From Thermoleophilia bacterium (GTDB lineage: Bacteria; Actinomycetota; Thermoleophilia; RBG-16-64-13): a stretch of 5,902 nt of DNA. Shown piece after piece: positions 5,810-5,902 of the stretch (positions within the stretch are counted from its first letter, which is position 1; each line of letters begins with the position of its first letter). A program made the translations under genes and the position numbers. The notes under the pieces are model-generated. The model saw only the letters and a program-made list of their open reading frames with translations. It had not been told where the DNA came from and made no database searches. The stretch is taken from contig JAFGIH010000127.1 of assembly GCA_016929985.1 (NCBI GenBank), forward strand, positions 1 to 5,902. Reading direction: 5' to 3'.

Positions 5810-5902
5810 ATGGCTGAGCAACTCCCCGACGACGACCGAGCGTTCTTCGCCACCTGCCCCCGTAACACGGAGGGTCTGCTGCTGGACGAGCTCCGCGCCC
5901 TG
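5810..5902 (+). CDS. rlmL: RlmL-type THUMP-domain rRNA methyltransferase, 5' end only (partial)
   Basis: Only the first 31 codons are visible. The start motif FFATCPRNTEGLL and then LDELRAL match the N-terminus of RlmL/YcbY-type 23S rRNA m2G methyltransferases (COG0116 family), in which a ferredoxin-like/THUMP RNA-binding region precedes the SAM-dependent catalytic domain. The usual form is F-A-T-C-P-R-G-L-E; here the Gly-Leu is Asn-Thr. The catalytic part lies outside the window, so the exact target base cannot be said. The start ATG at 5810 has no Shine-Dalgarno but a TATACT box 10 nt upstream. It stands behind the mscL terminator, so it is a separate unit. Confidence 0.7.
   Translation, partial: MAEQLPDDDRAFFATCPRNTEGLLLDELRAL

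Overview
This is a GC-rich, gene-dense bacterial window with no rRNA, tRNA, CRISPR array or insertion sequence that I could see. The base composition, the possible leaderless starts (a TANACT box about 10 nt before an ATG, with no Shine-Dalgarno) and the style of the proteins suggest a high-GC Gram-positive relative (Actinobacteria-like) or a similar high-GC phylum. That placement is an inference; nothing in the window proves it.

Layout. The left part is a leftward (minus-strand) cluster of three genes, starting at position 2556. The first is a small, highly charged, probably disordered protein (2233-2556). It overlaps by ATGA the second, a bacterial homologue of the archaeal/eukaryotic release factor eRF1/aRF1 (1091-2236). 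The third is a double zinc-ribbon protein that runs off the left edge (995 to <1). A 166-nt divergent intergenic region (2557-2722) carries a candidate -35 box and an inverted repeat. It separates this cluster from a rightward pair: an 827-residue HerA/FtsK-superfamily ATPase with a coiled-coil C-terminal half (2723-5206), and a large-conductance mechanosensitive channel MscL with a zinc ribbon fused to its C-terminus (5265-5714). A perfect GC-rich 34-nt palindrome (5748-5781) probably terminates this unit. After it begins an RlmL-type THUMP-domain rRNA methyltransferase (5810 to >5902), which looks like ordinary housekeeping.

How the genes may work together. The eRF1-like protein keeps the release-factor C-terminal fold with a four-Cys zinc site, but has no GGQ where peptidyl-tRNA hydrolysis would be expected. 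It is tightly coupled to a small charged partner and sits back to back with a large ATPase. I infer that the charged protein, the eRF1-like protein, the double zinc-ribbon protein and the HerA-like ATPase may form one uncharacterised module, possibly in ribosome quality control or stress response. This rests on gene layout and domain recognition only. MscL may be a passenger, but its zinc ribbon echoes the zinc-binding theme of its neighbours.
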